DNA from: Sphagnum compactum
Taxonomy: Eukaryota; Bryophyta; Sphagnopsida; Sphagnales
NCBI GenBank assembly: GCA_965153455.1
Contig: OZ234497.1
Coordinates: 16,361,872-16,425,871 of the forward strand
DNA: 64,000 nucleotides
Reading direction: 5' to 3'
Positions 11,936 through 25,025 of the stretch are shown piece after piece. The first letter of the stretch is position 1. Each line of letters opens with the position of its first letter. The position numbers and the translations under genes are program-made. The notes under the pieces were generated by a model. It saw nothing but the letters and a program-made list of their open reading frames with translations, was not told the origin of the DNA and did no database searches.

Positions 11936-12500
11936 AACAAAAAAAAGTAGAATAAAAAAACACTTACTTTCAAAGCTCTGCTCCTCTTGATGATTTTCAA
12001 GCTCCCACTTTTGGAATTGCTCTTTCTTCACATGGCAAGCTCCATAAGCTCCACAAGTTCCCCCCCTCAAGCTTTGGAAGTGCAAACCCTAGACCCAACT
12101 AGTCAAGGTCTTTGTGGTTTTCAAGTTATGGCAATGGAAGGGAGTGCAAATGGGTGGTGGGTAGAATGGGCAAGGTAGATGGGTTGGGCAGTGGAAGGGA
12201 GGTAGGTAGGTTGGAGGGGTAGGGAGGTTGGAGGAGTAAGTAGGAATTCCCAGAAAAAAAAATGGGTTCAAGGATGGTGGGACAAAAACAAAAAAAACAA
12301 AAAACAGGCTTGGGAGAAAAAATAGTGAAAGCCAAGAAAAAAAAACATGAAGAAAAAAAGGCCCCAAAAAAAAAACTACTAACCAAGTAAATTGATCCTT
12401 GGGGGACAGTTTCATCCCATCCATGAAATCCCATAACGAGATTTTTTAGATGGTGCATTGGTGGGTGTTGGGTCACTCAAGCCCCAAAACAAAACAAATC
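11936..12500. other. Spacer with strong strand base bias
   Basis: The segment 12130-12400 is G- and A-rich on the plus strand (GGTAGGTAGG-type text, several A runs) and gives low-complexity Pro/Phe-rich frames on the minus strand (111 and 116 aa). These are composition artefacts. No gene is supported. Confidence 0.45.
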
Positions 12501-12509
12501 AAATATTGT

Positions 12510-13610
12510 AACTCTGAACGTGACATGCTCTTAAGGTGCATTCACACCTAAAATTAAATCGGTGTTAAGTGAAAATCTAGGTGGCAATTTAAGTGTTAAA
12601 TGGGTGATTGTTTAATATTTAGTAAATGTAACTTAACATAAAATCTTCATGGTTAATAGGTTTAAGTTCTAAATGACTAGCTTCATGTTAGGGGACTTAA
12701 TACTAGAATCCTTAACACCAAGTGTGGATTCACTTTTATCTAGGAATCACAACTTAGGAACTTAAGGCTAGTAGCACAACTCTTCTCCCAAGTGTGAGTT
12801 TTTAAACATTTAATGTCTTTTTACATAATGTGTCCATAATTATGAAATAATTATCGCAAATAGGAGTTCCATTTAAGAACATTTAGAACATGTTTTAAGG
12901 TTAGATAATCATGCAGGGGTCCAATTAATAAAGATTGAAATCTATTGTGTGACTTTTCATGTAATAATAAACTATTTCCAAATTATTTTAAATACATTTA
13001 TGCCTTAATAAAGTTGTTTTTGGCTCAATTTTCTAAGAATGTGGTATTGTAAAATTTTCTCTTATGAAATTATTTGCATTCATTATCTTTTACCATGTCA
13101 AGATGTTTTAATTGATTACATTTAGAGGATGTCTACTATGGACAAATGTTGGCCTTGCGTCAAACTTTGTATTACAACATGTAGATTCAAAACAAATAGA
13201 TTCAAAACCTGCAAGTTTGTTTTATTCAGTATTAAAGCTCATTTTGTTGTTTGATTTCATTTCAATAGAACATTAAATTTTTTTGTTGTATTTTCGATTG
13301 AAGTTTTCAGTAAACATGAGAAATACAAATTTTTGCAGTGATTTTCATATTCATATTGTTGTGTGAATTCTCTATAGTACAAAAAAAAAGGAAATGAAAT
13401 GTAATTTTGTTTTTTGATTTCTACATTGTATCTTGAAGTATAGATTCTGGTTATATGAAATAACCATGAATCTGGTGGTTTTAATGAACTGCAGAGGCAT
13501 GTGTGTTTAGAATCAATGTAAGAATCGTGAATGTGTGCATATTGTAGTGCAAATATGTTGTTACAATAAATGTGGAATAGGTCTACAGGGATTTGATCCA
13601 CATCTACCAA
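12510..13610 (+). other. Possible 5' LTR and leader of the Ty3/gypsy remnant
   Basis: This stretch has no coding frame on the plus strand and directly precedes the gag remnant. Near its right end the text CCAAATGGTGACCATCTTTTGGGG resembles the position and style of the primer-binding region after plant Ty3/gypsy LTRs, but no tRNA match was verified and no second LTR copy was found. The coordinates are approximate. Confidence 0.25.
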
Positions 13611-13689
13611 ATGGTGACCATCTTTTGGGGCATTTTTTCTATTTTTTTGACATGAACAAGAGGGTTTTCTCCATTTTACATTGTTTATA

Positions 13690-16600
13690 CTATAGATGAG
13701 GGTGTTTAGAAGAGTAGTTTAGTTTTCAATTCAAATTTTGAAGGGGTATGTTAGAAAGCATTAAAGGTTTAAGTGGTTGATGCCATAAGGGCTATAGAAC
13801 AATCTACAGATTCTAAAGAAGAAGGATTATGAAACAAGATGAATAAGATGGTGACTTGGAGTTTACAACGGCAATTGGATTTATAGGTAAATCGTCAAGT
13901 TACTGAACAAGAAACAAAATACAATCTTGAAAATGGAGAGGAGTATGTGGGAATTACAAAAACCCCATATTAGAATATGATGTTGGATAGACAAGTTCTG
14001 ATAACAGAAAAAAAAAACTTGTAAGACACAGGTCATTTCTACCATAAGAGGTGGCAAGGCATGAAATATGGACTAGTGGTCTTCAAAGAAGGCATAGTTA
14101 CAAACACGATCTCCACACGAAGAAATGTAGTTGAATTCTCACCGAAATGAGTGGGTGCAATATACTTCTCAGTCACAATCTGTGGTTCAAAGGTCGCAGG
14201 GATCAAGACGGAGCATAGACTTATGTAATACCTAATCACATGCCGAAAATCTCAAGTCAGTCATATTACTTTTAAGAGTCTATGCATTTTGTGAAGGACA
14301 TGCAATCATGGATTGTCCTTTTGTGCCTTTTCACATCAAAGTAAGTATTGCTAGACATGTGGAATTACAAAATGTGGCTGGAGCATTAATGGATCAATTA
14401 TAGAACCAAAAACCAAGAATTCCTATAATTTAAAACAGATTGAGAGGCATGGAGTTGGGAGGTCAATTGGGACCATAAAGTCAACAAATTCGTCCATCCA
14501 TTCAATTCAAGAGTAGAGTACCAAAGGTGTATTCACATCCACATTTTGCACCATAGAGGATACCAATGGGTAATCATAGAATGGGGCATTGTCAACTTAG
14601 CTTCATCAAGAGTGTCAAAAATGGTAGTTGTTGAAATCCGAAGACAACCTACTGAAATAGAGGTTACTCAATCACCTAATGTTGTCATCACAACCACAGG
14701 AGTGGAAACAATTGTTACACCGAGCACGGATGTTGTCAAAGGTGGAGTGCTAATTGGATTTATAACAAACTTGGGTCATGGATCGAACAGAATCTCGGCA
14801 GGAAAGAATTTGAGTCGAAGTTCAGAACTACCAATAGTAACTACTGGAGTTGTTGGGACACCCCATATGGTGTTTACCAATCCGATAATGACTACTCATG
14901 TGAATAGGACTATAGATCGACCACCAATGAGCTCAATGGCTACTAGAGGGTAAAGAACTACATATGCTGAAAATCTAAGAGGAGGATATCAATAACCATC
15001 TGTTGTAATTATAGAAATCCATGATCATAGAAATGGCCATTTTGTTAGGCCAAACAAGGTAGCTCTTAAGTATCCTGACTTCAAAAAAGATGATGATCCA
15101 AATGCTCATGTCAGAGTGTTCAATTCTGCAATGAAGGCAAATGCAGAAACTTCTAAAGAATATATCATCAATGCGTTTAGCTATACGCTAAAAGATACAA
15201 CATCAGACTGATGCCATAATTACATGTCAAAAGTTTCTGATTAGACTTTTTCAGGGCTTACACATGCATTTTGCAAATATCATCGAAAGACTCAGAATGA
15301 TGAACAAATATACATGGGGTTAAAGAACATGAAGCATGAGACTGAAAGGGTGGAGGTTTACTGTGAAAGGATTCAAAAGTTAGCTCATGGATTACAAGTA
15401 CCAACCATAGACAATTTCTTGATTACTTTGTTTAAAACGAGCTTGCAATTATACCTCAAAATTACAACTACAGGGATGAAGAGGTCAACACTACAATAAC
15501 ATAAGGAGGTGGTGATGTTGTGTGAAGAAGGCATGACTATTACAGAAGCAAGGAGTGCACGTTTAGTACCACATAGTACCAAATAGGCAACACCACTAAA
15601 AACATAGAGTAATACAGGGAAAAACTAATAAGTATTGCACAAATTGTGGAATGACTAATCACAATGTGGAGACATGTAAAAAGAAAAAATAGCAAACCAC
15701 AGTGGCAGCCACAAAGGCAGCACAAACGAATCAAAAACCACAAAAGACATTTTCATATGCATGCCACATCTGTGGTTTGAATGGACATAAAATGACAAAT
15801 TGTCCAAAGTTTACGGAAATGCAGAAGATGTTTCATGGGAAATCTATGACAATAACAAAAGTTCAACCAATTGTTGAGACACAAACATTCACTACAGATG
15901 TGAATGTGGTGGATGTTAATGTTACAACAAGAAATAAGGCAACTGAAGAATAGGTTTTCAAGGATAGAGAGCCAAGGAAAGCAAATAATGCTACTGATTG
16001 GGAAAAAGAAGAACAATTGAAGAAGTCAATGGTGGTGATAATTCAACAAATTCAAAAAACACAAACCCAGACAGAAAAGCCATTCACATCCATGGACGGA
16101 TGGAACATAACCTGACCATGTATGCCAAATATCATTCTTGTGGAAGCACAAAAATCTCAGGAGGTAGTGAATTCACAAGAAAAATTGATCATAGTAGAAG
16201 AAAATTTTCTAAACATTGGTAAGTAGATGCTAGAAATAAGTTATATTTTAAACTTGGGACAATTGCTTAAAATAGCTCATGAGTTAAAAAGGTATCTTTG
16301 GCAGAAACTAAAATTAGATAAAACTCAGAATCTTAACATAGCAACCACAGATAAACAAGTTAGATTTTCAATACTAGAAGTAGGGATAGTTGTTGTAGTA
16401 ATAGATAATCACATGGCAGCTATCCAAGTACAAATCGGGAAGAATATAGTAGAGGATATGTTGCTAGATGGAGGTTTTGGAATTAATATCAATAGAGAAT
16501 AGCTGAGATTGAGTTTGGGGCTTCCAAAGCCTAAACTTGCACCATATAATCTAAGGATGGCAAATTAAACAACCACAAAACTAATGGGTTTGATTAGAGA

Positions 16601-17410
16601 TCTAAAGATATATATTCACGACATTCCTTACATTACTACGTATATTATGCTTCAGAACAGTGTGGTAGGTTTTAGTTATTCCATGTTGTTGGGGAGACCA
16701 TGGTTGAGGGATGCTAAAGTGGCACATGATTGAGAAAGTAACATTGTTACCATACAAGGAATGGGATAGTCAGAACAATTATAGTCACCAAGCATTTGGG
16801 AGGTGAAGTAAAAAAACCAAAAGTGTTACTGTGCTACGACTATCAAAATGGTATCACAAATGATGAAGAAGATATCATCTTTACTACATAACTAGAGTTG
16901 TTCTCAATAGGAACAATTAGTTTATTTGACACAATTCAGTTTGTGAAAACCACAAATGTGGAGGTCATAGATGTTATTATGAAGATTAGTAATTCAAAGC
17001 TAAAATCAAAAGTACACATGACAAGCTGAAAGACAACTGGCAACAAATATGAACCATAAGTAGCTCTAAAGGATAAGGTGTATCCTAAGACGTACTATTG
17101 TCATCAGCCAGGGAGTGTTGTGGTGGATGAAACTCCAACAAAATCAAAGCACAAAAATTATAGATAAATGGATGGACATTAATTATTAACCAACAATTGT
17201 TGAAGTTCAACTTGGGAACTGATGGAGAACCACAGCTGGTGAATATCAATGCACAACTAGAGATAGGCAAAGTGTTGGAAGCAAAACAATTGTTGAAAAA
17301 ATTCAAAGATGTTTTTGCATGGACATACAAAATTTTAAAAGAAATTCCACCAGAATTGGCACAACACAAAATTGAGTTGGAGACTACTATACCATCGGCA
17401 CATTAGGCGT
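13690..17410 (+). pseudogene. Decayed Ty3/gypsy gag-protease region, truncated before RT
   Basis: Plus-strand blocks keep gag-pol order. At 14290-14400 is a Cys/His segment. At 15050-15480 is the gag core, including YPDFKKDDDPNAHVRVFNSA and a KNMKHETERVEVYCERIQKL helix. Two CCHC zinc knuckles follow, CTNCGMTNHNVETC (15636-15677) and CHICGLNGHKMTNC (15762-15803); they share a frame but have a TAG between them. Further on are a degenerate aspartic protease around LLDGGFGININ (about 16460), the conserved post-protease block LLGRPWLRDAKV (about 16690), and the FKDVFAWTYKILKEIPPELA block (about 17300-17370) that lies just upstream of reverse transcriptase. The protease active site is altered (DGG where D-T/S-G is expected). 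Stops and frame changes are frequent, and no RT, RNase H or integrase follows 17.4 kb. It is a dead, truncated element. Confidence 0.8.
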
Positions 17411-17930
17411 ACAATGTTGAAACAACTTTTGTATGCCAATTGACTATTCAAGTTTTTTGCAATATGACTTCCTTCCAATTTTGTCCTTACATTTAATTAT
17501 AATTTATTTATACATCACATTCCTTTTAAATTAGTGCTAACTATTAAGGGTGAAATTGTAGCCCCTGATCATTACCGTCCTTTGAGAGAACAAGGTCAAT
17601 ACCTTATTACACAACAAAAAGGAAATTGTTTTCACTAGCTTACTTAACTACACTTATTCAAGTAGTAAGTAAGAAGTCATACAAAATGGAATAAGGGAGG
17701 TAAGGGTTTGTTATCCAATAACAAACCTACCCTCTTCTATGTGGTTTAATCCAAGGGGTAGGAGGGGGGAAGAAAGTAAAGAAATGCCACATGAAAAAAT
17801 GATCGGAATCCAATAATAGATATTCTCCTTGACCTTGCAATACCTTCAAATGCCTTGAATGTTGCCTGATGATGTTTGCAGACTATCAACCCCTACTGTC
17901 CTTCCTTTCACACACCTGTAAGTACTTGGT
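17411..17930. other. Spacer after the truncated gypsy element, no gene seen
   Basis: No frames of note. The retroelement reading stops at about 17405 and the sequence changes character, so a deletion or insertion break is likely here. Confidence 0.45.
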
Positions 17931-18581
17931 GGGCAAACTGATCCTTGGGTGGTACCATTAGGAACCACTTCAAGGAATGATGAAAGAACCAAAAACAACC
18001 AAATCATTTTTATGGGTCCTTTTTGTTAAATGTTTTCCCAACTATAAATTATTAATTTTTCATGTTTATCAATTGCATGTTTTAATATATGGCTTGAAGT
18101 TTATTTGGGTATTTAAAAAATTGGAAATTTTTAAAGTTTTATATTCTTAATTAAAATGACCCCTTAAAAAAATCGATAGCTTCAACTTTGGAAATTCATA
18201 ACTAAATCATATTTAATCAAATTAATTGCCAAATAAAAACCTAAAAATAGAATGATTTCCAAATTATTTAAAAAAACAAATTCGTAAGAAAATTTTCAAA
18301 TCATGTTTCAAACTTGTGTTCCTGACCAAAAAGTTCAAGGAAAAAAACCAATGCTACGTTCTTGAAACTTTTTATAAATGCAATGATTAAGAACATCAAA
18401 ATACACAATATTTTTGATATTATTGGGTTTTCAAAATCTATGGATCCTAATAAATGTATTCATTAAAAAAAATTTATGAAAATGTTAATTTGAGTGTTTC
18501 TCATGATTTTTCAAAGTTTGATGGGTTAAGAAAATCAAGGTGTGATGTTCTTAGTGGTACCACCCAAGGATGGGCTTGCCC
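17931..18581. mobile_element. Non-autonomous TIR element, about 650 bp
   Basis: The left end (17931-17965: GGGCAAAC, then ATCCTTGGGTGGTACCAT) is matched by the inverted right end (about 18547-18581: GTGGTACCACCCAAGGAT, then GGGCTTGCCC). This gives imperfect terminal inverted repeats of about 34 bp. The interior is AT-rich and has no open frame, as in MITEs. Target-site duplications are unclear: the flanks are ACTTGGT on the left and TAGTTGG on the right. No known superfamily could be assigned. Confidence 0.6.
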
Positions 18582-20985
18582 TAGTTGGTTTTGCCTATCG
18601 CGTGTAACACCTTGAGAATTCACTCTTTTGCCTCCTTATTGTCTGTAGCCAACTACTTTTTCTTTTAACCCATGCCTACTGCTTGTAACAATACCATTTA
18701 ATCTACAGGCGATTATTTTGATGGTTTTTTCCTCCTTATCATACACCATCCAAAACTAGCTATTACCCTCCTATGGTAGCCAGTCCTTTAGTACTCCAAA
18801 GGTTGCCTCATTACTCTCTATCCTAGAAGACATGCAAAAATATTAGTTCAAAAGAACACTTTACTTGTACAATATCAATTACTCTACCTTCCATACTTTC
18901 TAATAGGATAGAAATGCAACACAAGAGACTCAAATCCTTTAACCTTCTTCCATTAAAATCACACATAAAGTACATACATCTTTTTCCATTTTCCTTTCTT
19001 TTTTATCAAAGTCTCAAATGTTATAGAATTCCCCGAACCTCTCCTCTAATCCCCCTTTTCCACACACCACACAAGGCCCACATTGACCCCTAGAAAATAA
19101 GGTCCTTATTCTAATCCCTTTTAAAAAATCTCCTAAATGATTGGGTGGATTACCCCCCAACCACTCGCTAACTCAAGCTATTTAATCCCACTAGCTTCAC
19201 CCCTTGAGTGAAGGATGATAAGTCTATCACTAATAACTATTAATTACTAGGAAGCCTATGGAACTAACTAACTTAGAGATTTCTACCCATTAGCATTAAC
19301 TTACAAAAACAAAAGAAAAATAGATCATCATGTAGTTAGACCAAGCACCATGAATCACTATTTTGAAGCACATTGGAATTCACCATCAACTTCCTTGACT
19401 ATGATTCCTCATGACCATTTGTTTCCACAAAACTACCCATGCACACTCTAGGAGCCCAAGATCTAGAATCAAAATAATTTTTAGTAATTTCAAGGATTGT
19501 AATTGTATGCTTTGTTGGTGATTGGAATTGTCAAGTAGGCACATCCAAGATTCCTTTAACATTCCCACTTCTTAAAATTTTGGTTTTAATATGTTTTGTT
19601 CACCTCCCAATTATCTAATTCATATAAATGCTTGATGACAAATATAAATGACATGAGCAAATGTTGCCAAGAATCTCTTCATAGCTTTGGTTGGCCCTTT
19701 GGCTAGTACTTACTACTATCCCTATTTCATGGTGAGTTCTATAGTCCAAATTCATAACTTTATATGAACTCATGCATGAGAAATGTTCGAAGAGATTCCC
19801 AACTCATTCAAACTCTCTTCATAGAGGGGCCTCAAATCCTAAACATGTTTGAAAAACAAGTTGGGTTTAAAGGTTGTGACACTTTAACTAATTAGATTTT
19901 GATTTAGACTAGTAAACATATATTAATCTGGAACAATATTGCATAACAACCAGACGTGACATTTGTCCCAAACATGTTATACAATTCATAGAATTTAAAT
20001 ATCCACATTTCATGTTTGTCATAAGCATAACAAACAATAAGTAATCTCAAGTGGATACACACCCTTAATCATAAAAATGCCAAATGTAGCAAATTATACA
20101 ACAACTTCTACTATAGTAACACGTTGAATTTGAATTTTCCAAATGACCAATTGCACAAGGTTTGTTTCTAGTGTACAAATCCATCTAATTGACATAGTGG
20201 TATGTCCCCAATTTGTCATCAAAATTTCAGAGGTACAAAATGTAACATAAATGCTTTGAAATTATACTTGTCATATTAGAACAAACATGATATGATACAA
20301 GTGCATATGGAATACAATCTCTTCTAAATTTTTTTACTATATTTTTGCAATTATTTATAATTTTCATCAATGTATGATGTTCAAACACATATTTTGTCAC
20401 AAGAAATATTTTAATGAGTTACTTGAACTAGTAGTTAGAAAAATCTCTTTTTTTTGGTTGCAACGATTAGCTTGTAATTAGATTATGCTCTATTGATAGT
20501 CCCAAGGCTTGATGGATCCTTGGTAGCTAGCCTTTATCCATACACTAAAGTGGATTCTACTCTTTATATTTTTTATACTTATGATATGAAAGCTAAAACT
20601 TTAATATTATGGAAAAGACCCACTTGCATTAAGTTGTAGAACTCAAATCCACAAAAATGCAATTTTTTCTAATTTTATAGGGTTCAAATAGGAAGTAGTC
20701 AACTTCGAAACCCCAAGGTGACCTTTCCAATTTCCAACATGGCCCACAATGCACACACAATCCACTTTGAACATCATATGTTGAAGGAGGTGGAAACATG
20801 GGGTAGTATCTTGATCCAAAAACTTTCAACATATAATTCAAACTTACTCAAGCCATTTTGTCACTGCTCAACTATGGAGCTTTCAATGAATTCTTGGGAA
20901 TGATTTGAGCAACATCAGAGTACTAGTTGATAGCAATTGAACAAGGGAGGTTGGGTGATCTGACATAGTGGGGTATTCTACTATT
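18582..20985. other. Intergenic sequence, no gene seen
   Basis: Scattered short frames without recognised domains. No tandem repeat, RNA gene or transposon end was identified. Confidence 0.5.
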
Positions 20986-21089
20986 CAGTACAACAAAATG
21001 TGTTCTTGTTTGAACTTAGTGGAGATCTAGTGAATTTACTGGTCCACTGAATAAGAATTAATGAACTGCACTTGCATTTTGTAATAGTG
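20986..21089. mobile_element. CACTA-like MITE, copy 1 (104 bp)
   Basis: It starts CAGTACAACAAAATGTG and ends GCATTTTGTAATAGTG, so the ends are inverted relatives of CACTATTACAAAATG. The interior shares the phrase AGTGAATTTACTGGTCCAC with the copy at 48313-48465 (AGTGAATTCACTGGTCCAC there), which shows that the two are one family. The left end has CAGTA instead of CACTA and no clear 3-bp target duplication was seen. Confidence 0.6.
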
Positions 21090-24000
21090 ATGGTGTGACC
21101 TGATAGGAAGGGAATTGGATAATATTCTCATGTGAACATAACAAGTTTTTAAGGTTTTAATTTGTGTTTTCAGTGGCTGTCAACTTTCTGCATGTTAATG
21201 GCGGAAATTATTCCATCACTGTTTGTTTCTTTAAGATAGTTGCAGCAATAACTGTTTCAAGAAAGCTTGTGAGGATGGGTAGGAAGTCTTGTTTGTTTGT
21301 GTATTATGTAGAACTGATCGGCACCAAGTTATGGATGGTTGAGGAAGGTGCAACATTGAATGGAGGCTTGGAGAGTAAGACGGTAGAAGGCAAGATAAGA
21401 AAGAGAATTTAGAAGCAATGCAGGCATGTTTTTCTTCTTTCATGATTAATTTCAAGAGATGGTAGGTTTTACTTGTCATGATTGGTAGTTGATGTATTTG
21501 ATTTCCGCTGCGCTAATGACTACACTGTGGCAAACAATGTATCCTTGGTAAGAATAGATTCTATAAGGGGTTGATGTTGAGGATTGATGACAAAAGGGAG
21601 GAAGTTCGAGTTGTAGAGAAAGGGGCACATAGAAGATCAATATGCATTTGAATTGGGTACTATAGATATTTGTTGAGTTTCTTTTTAATCCATGTCATAG
21701 GTCAGGTATCTGAATGAACAATAGAAGCCTCAGTTGGGATGTCCTTGGGTTGGGTAGAATGAGAGAAATGAGAACAAAAGTGGGAAGTTAATAGAGACAT
21801 ATCTGCAACCCATATTTGCACCAAAAATCTATCTTTCCTGAGTGGTTCTAAGTCAACTTGGTATATGTCAGTCATACTTGGGTTCGGACATTGAGTTCAA
21901 GAGTCTTTGAGATTAGGGTTTATTAGATAGGGAACTTAATGTTTCTTTGCATTGTTGCATTTGTTGGAGATGGGTTAGTACCTCACATGGACTGACCGAA
22001 CATTGAAGGTTCTGACCTCAAGTTATACCTTAGTAGATTTTAGACTTTTAATGTGTGGTTATGTACATGGTCCAAACTGTTTGCTGCCATTATGACAAGT
22101 TAGGGAGAGATCACCATGTGTGTAGTAGTTGGCATTGACACATAGAACATTGAACTTTGTTCTAATAGTTCAGTAGCACCAATGGAATTTCTGGTAGCAC
22201 CGGGTTTGTAATCTTGACAATGTAATTTGTTAGAATTAATGGTGTTTTAGATTTCCAAAAGTTGTGTTTATACTATGAGTTACTCCTGCACAAAAGATTT
22301 TTTTTTCTACACCCTTCTTTTTGGTTATGATGGGATTGCGATTATAAACATTTGGATTTCATTGAAACAAGACAAGACCATGCTAACATACAAGAATGGT
22401 ATTAACCTTCTTGGAACAGCTAAAGGTTAGACCTTAAATTTAAAAGGCTTGTACCCTAGGACATGTCTAGACCTCTAAAAGTTATTTAAGCAATTCTTTA
22501 TGTGGAGAGTAAGGAAGGCAGTTTGAAGTATGTCCAAAGTTGAAAAAAATTCAAATCTTCAATTTGAAGTAATGTTCAAAATTTCAAAAGAGAAATTTTC
22601 ACAATGTCTTAAAAACCTTGCAAATTTTCATTCAAATTTCTTTTAATATCTAGAAAATTTTCACAATTTATATCCTCCTCTTAAAGTTTTTGAAATTGAT
22701 AATAACATGTAATAAATCCTTCAAATATTTTTAAATAAAAATAATCTCCTCCTTTCTTTCTCTCTCCCTCTTTCTCTTTGCCTCTCTTTGCCCTTCAAAA
22801 GCCTTTCAGATTTTAAGGACTCTTTAAAGTTTTTTCTTCACATAAACAAAACAAAGAAACATGATCTCGTTCTGGAAATGTATTAACTCCTAAATGCTTG
22901 ATAAGCCAAAAAACACGATTTTTGGAACTTCAAATAGATGTAGGTGATGGAAATTCAAATATGTTCTAGTTTTCATTTTGGGTTGCATGGGATTTCCTTA
23001 GAGCTTTCAGATGGCCTAATGATTGTGAGTTTCTACATGTAGTTGGGTGATGTTTGATCAATTAATAAATGCATGCATTATTGGCCTTTAATTGCATAGC
23101 ACTTGGGATTGCAGCAATGAGAGTGGTGGGAATCATAGACAGAGGAGCAAGGGGCTTACATTCTAAATTGATTTCTGACTTAACTCAAGAGTTCTAGCAT
23201 TATGATCTCTTTGAAGTTGTCACCCCTTTCCAAGGATTTTTGCACTCAAGAAATTGGAAGGTATCATTTTTACTTCGAAAACCACGTTTTGGTTTGAATT
23301 TTGTTTTATGATCACTGTTAGTGTGCTATTAGGATGCATGTGTTAGTGTCATTTCAAAATTCTTGTTGATCAATGAAACTTTAGATCCAACCTTGGCTAG
23401 CACTTGCTTGGAGCCCAATTCGGCTTTGTTATATTATCACCCCTTGCTTGATTTTGGTTCAAGTTTTTCCCAATTGTAATCACATTTGTGGATGAGTAGA
23501 TTGGACCAAATTTTTAATTAAGGCATCCAATAGAGATAAAATAGTTGTGAAAAAGGGCTTGGGCCTTTAAAGATTAAAAGCTCATCAAAAGTTACATATT
23601 TTCTAAGCCCTTTCTTGTTAATAAAATGAATACATATGAAATATTTACTTATCTTTCAAAAGCTATATTCTTCTCAAGCATAATTTTTTTGCTAATTGCT
23701 ACATATTTTCAAGGCTCCTATCTTTCACATCTTTCCATATGATATATATTTGCTCCTACTCCAACAATTGGGGCAAGTCCTACACGCGATACTACCTGTT
23801 AAAACATCAATTGGTATCCGATCTCAAATATCATCTGCTGATATTCTTATCAAATTAGAGGTGTCCATAAAATAAAGGAAACGCATGGTGAATACCTAGA
23901 GTTTGATAATTAAGGGGCAAGATTATTTTTTAAGCAAAAAAAATGAGTTGTCAATTAATGGAGAGTGAAACTCAAATTATCACAAAATTTAGTGTAATTT

Positions 24001-24977
24001 GATATTCGCCTTTTTTTTCCCCCCCCCTGGTTTCATGAGTGCCTTCATCATTGTTATGCTTACAATTACTATAATAACTTTGAATCTTGTACATTAGATA
24101 CTATGCTACTGAGTTTCAACATTTAATACCCCTGATTCAATAAAATTTCTTCACTTTTTGAATAAAAAAATTGAGGTTGAAATTTGGGGTAAGGGTGAAA
24201 AGAGAGCCCAAAGTTAGGGTTACTGTCTGGATTTCTCTATTATATGCAAAAAAAATTCAATGTGTCCTTCACTTGTGAAAGATCTCACAATATTGCCCTT
24301 CTAGTGAAAACCAAGATGCAATTGAAAAACTGAAAAAATTGTTTTTGGAGGTTTTGGAGTGAAAATTGTCAAAATCAAATACGTGATTTTCATTGTGTAG
24401 CCAAACATATGGAAGGCTGATTAATATTTTTACTTTAGTTTTGGTTTATAGCCATAATTGGCTAAATCTTCATAGGGATAATCGTCACTTTTTTACATTT
24501 TCCAGTGAAGGATTGCCACTTAAGCTACAAACAGAAATTCCTAAAAAAAACATTGCTCCTGAGTCCTAATAAGACACTAGTTCCTAGGACACACAAGTCA
24601 CCCAACACTAGTTCCTATGAAGGTAGGACTTGTACAACTTGTAAGTTGTAGAACCTCCAAATTGATATTTACATAATGAATCTAAGATCACTCTCCCACC
24701 AAGTCGCAAATCACAAAGCTCCAATATCCTACTCATCAAGGATAAACCCACATTGCTCTTTATATTCGATGCCCATATACAATTGTACTTGGCTCTTGAC
24801 TCTTGAGGGTCCCCTCAAAAGCAATGAGCTGATTCCCAATGTGTAATCATCCAATTTAACTTATAATTGCATTTCAAACCACTGGTCCGTAACATGGCAA
24901 GAAAATCTAGACCTTTTGTTGCCACAATCACAGTAGTAAATTGGCATGGAGGAAAATATTCCTGTACTTTGTCGATG
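21090..24977. other. Intergenic sequence, no gene seen
   Basis: No recognised coding region. Simple features are a CT-rich tract at about 22750-22800 and poly-C/T runs at about 24010-24030. At about 23810 the text TTGGTATCCGATCT loosely resembles a Ty1/copia primer-binding site, but no LTR pair or pol gene accompanies it. Confidence 0.5.
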
Positions 24978-25025
24978 GCCCTCAAGTGACTGAAACTGGC
25001 TTGCTGAACTCAGTCACTTGAGGGC
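24978..25025. repeat. Perfect 16-bp inverted repeat, 16-nt loop
   Basis: The left arm GCCCTCAAGTGACTGA (24978-24993) and the right arm (25010-25025) are exact complements, separated by 16 nt. Complementarity does not continue outside the arms. No gene is nearby. Confidence 0.75.

Noticed and set aside
12089-12476. Minus-strand frames of 111-116 aa rich in Phe and Pro
   Set aside because: They mirror a GA/poly-A-rich tract on the plus strand, overlap each other in two frames, and have no family resemblance.
23800-23830. TTGGTATCCGATCT as a Ty1/copia primer-binding site
   Set aside because: It differs from the usual tRNA-Met complement, and neither LTR ends nor any pol remnant follows it.
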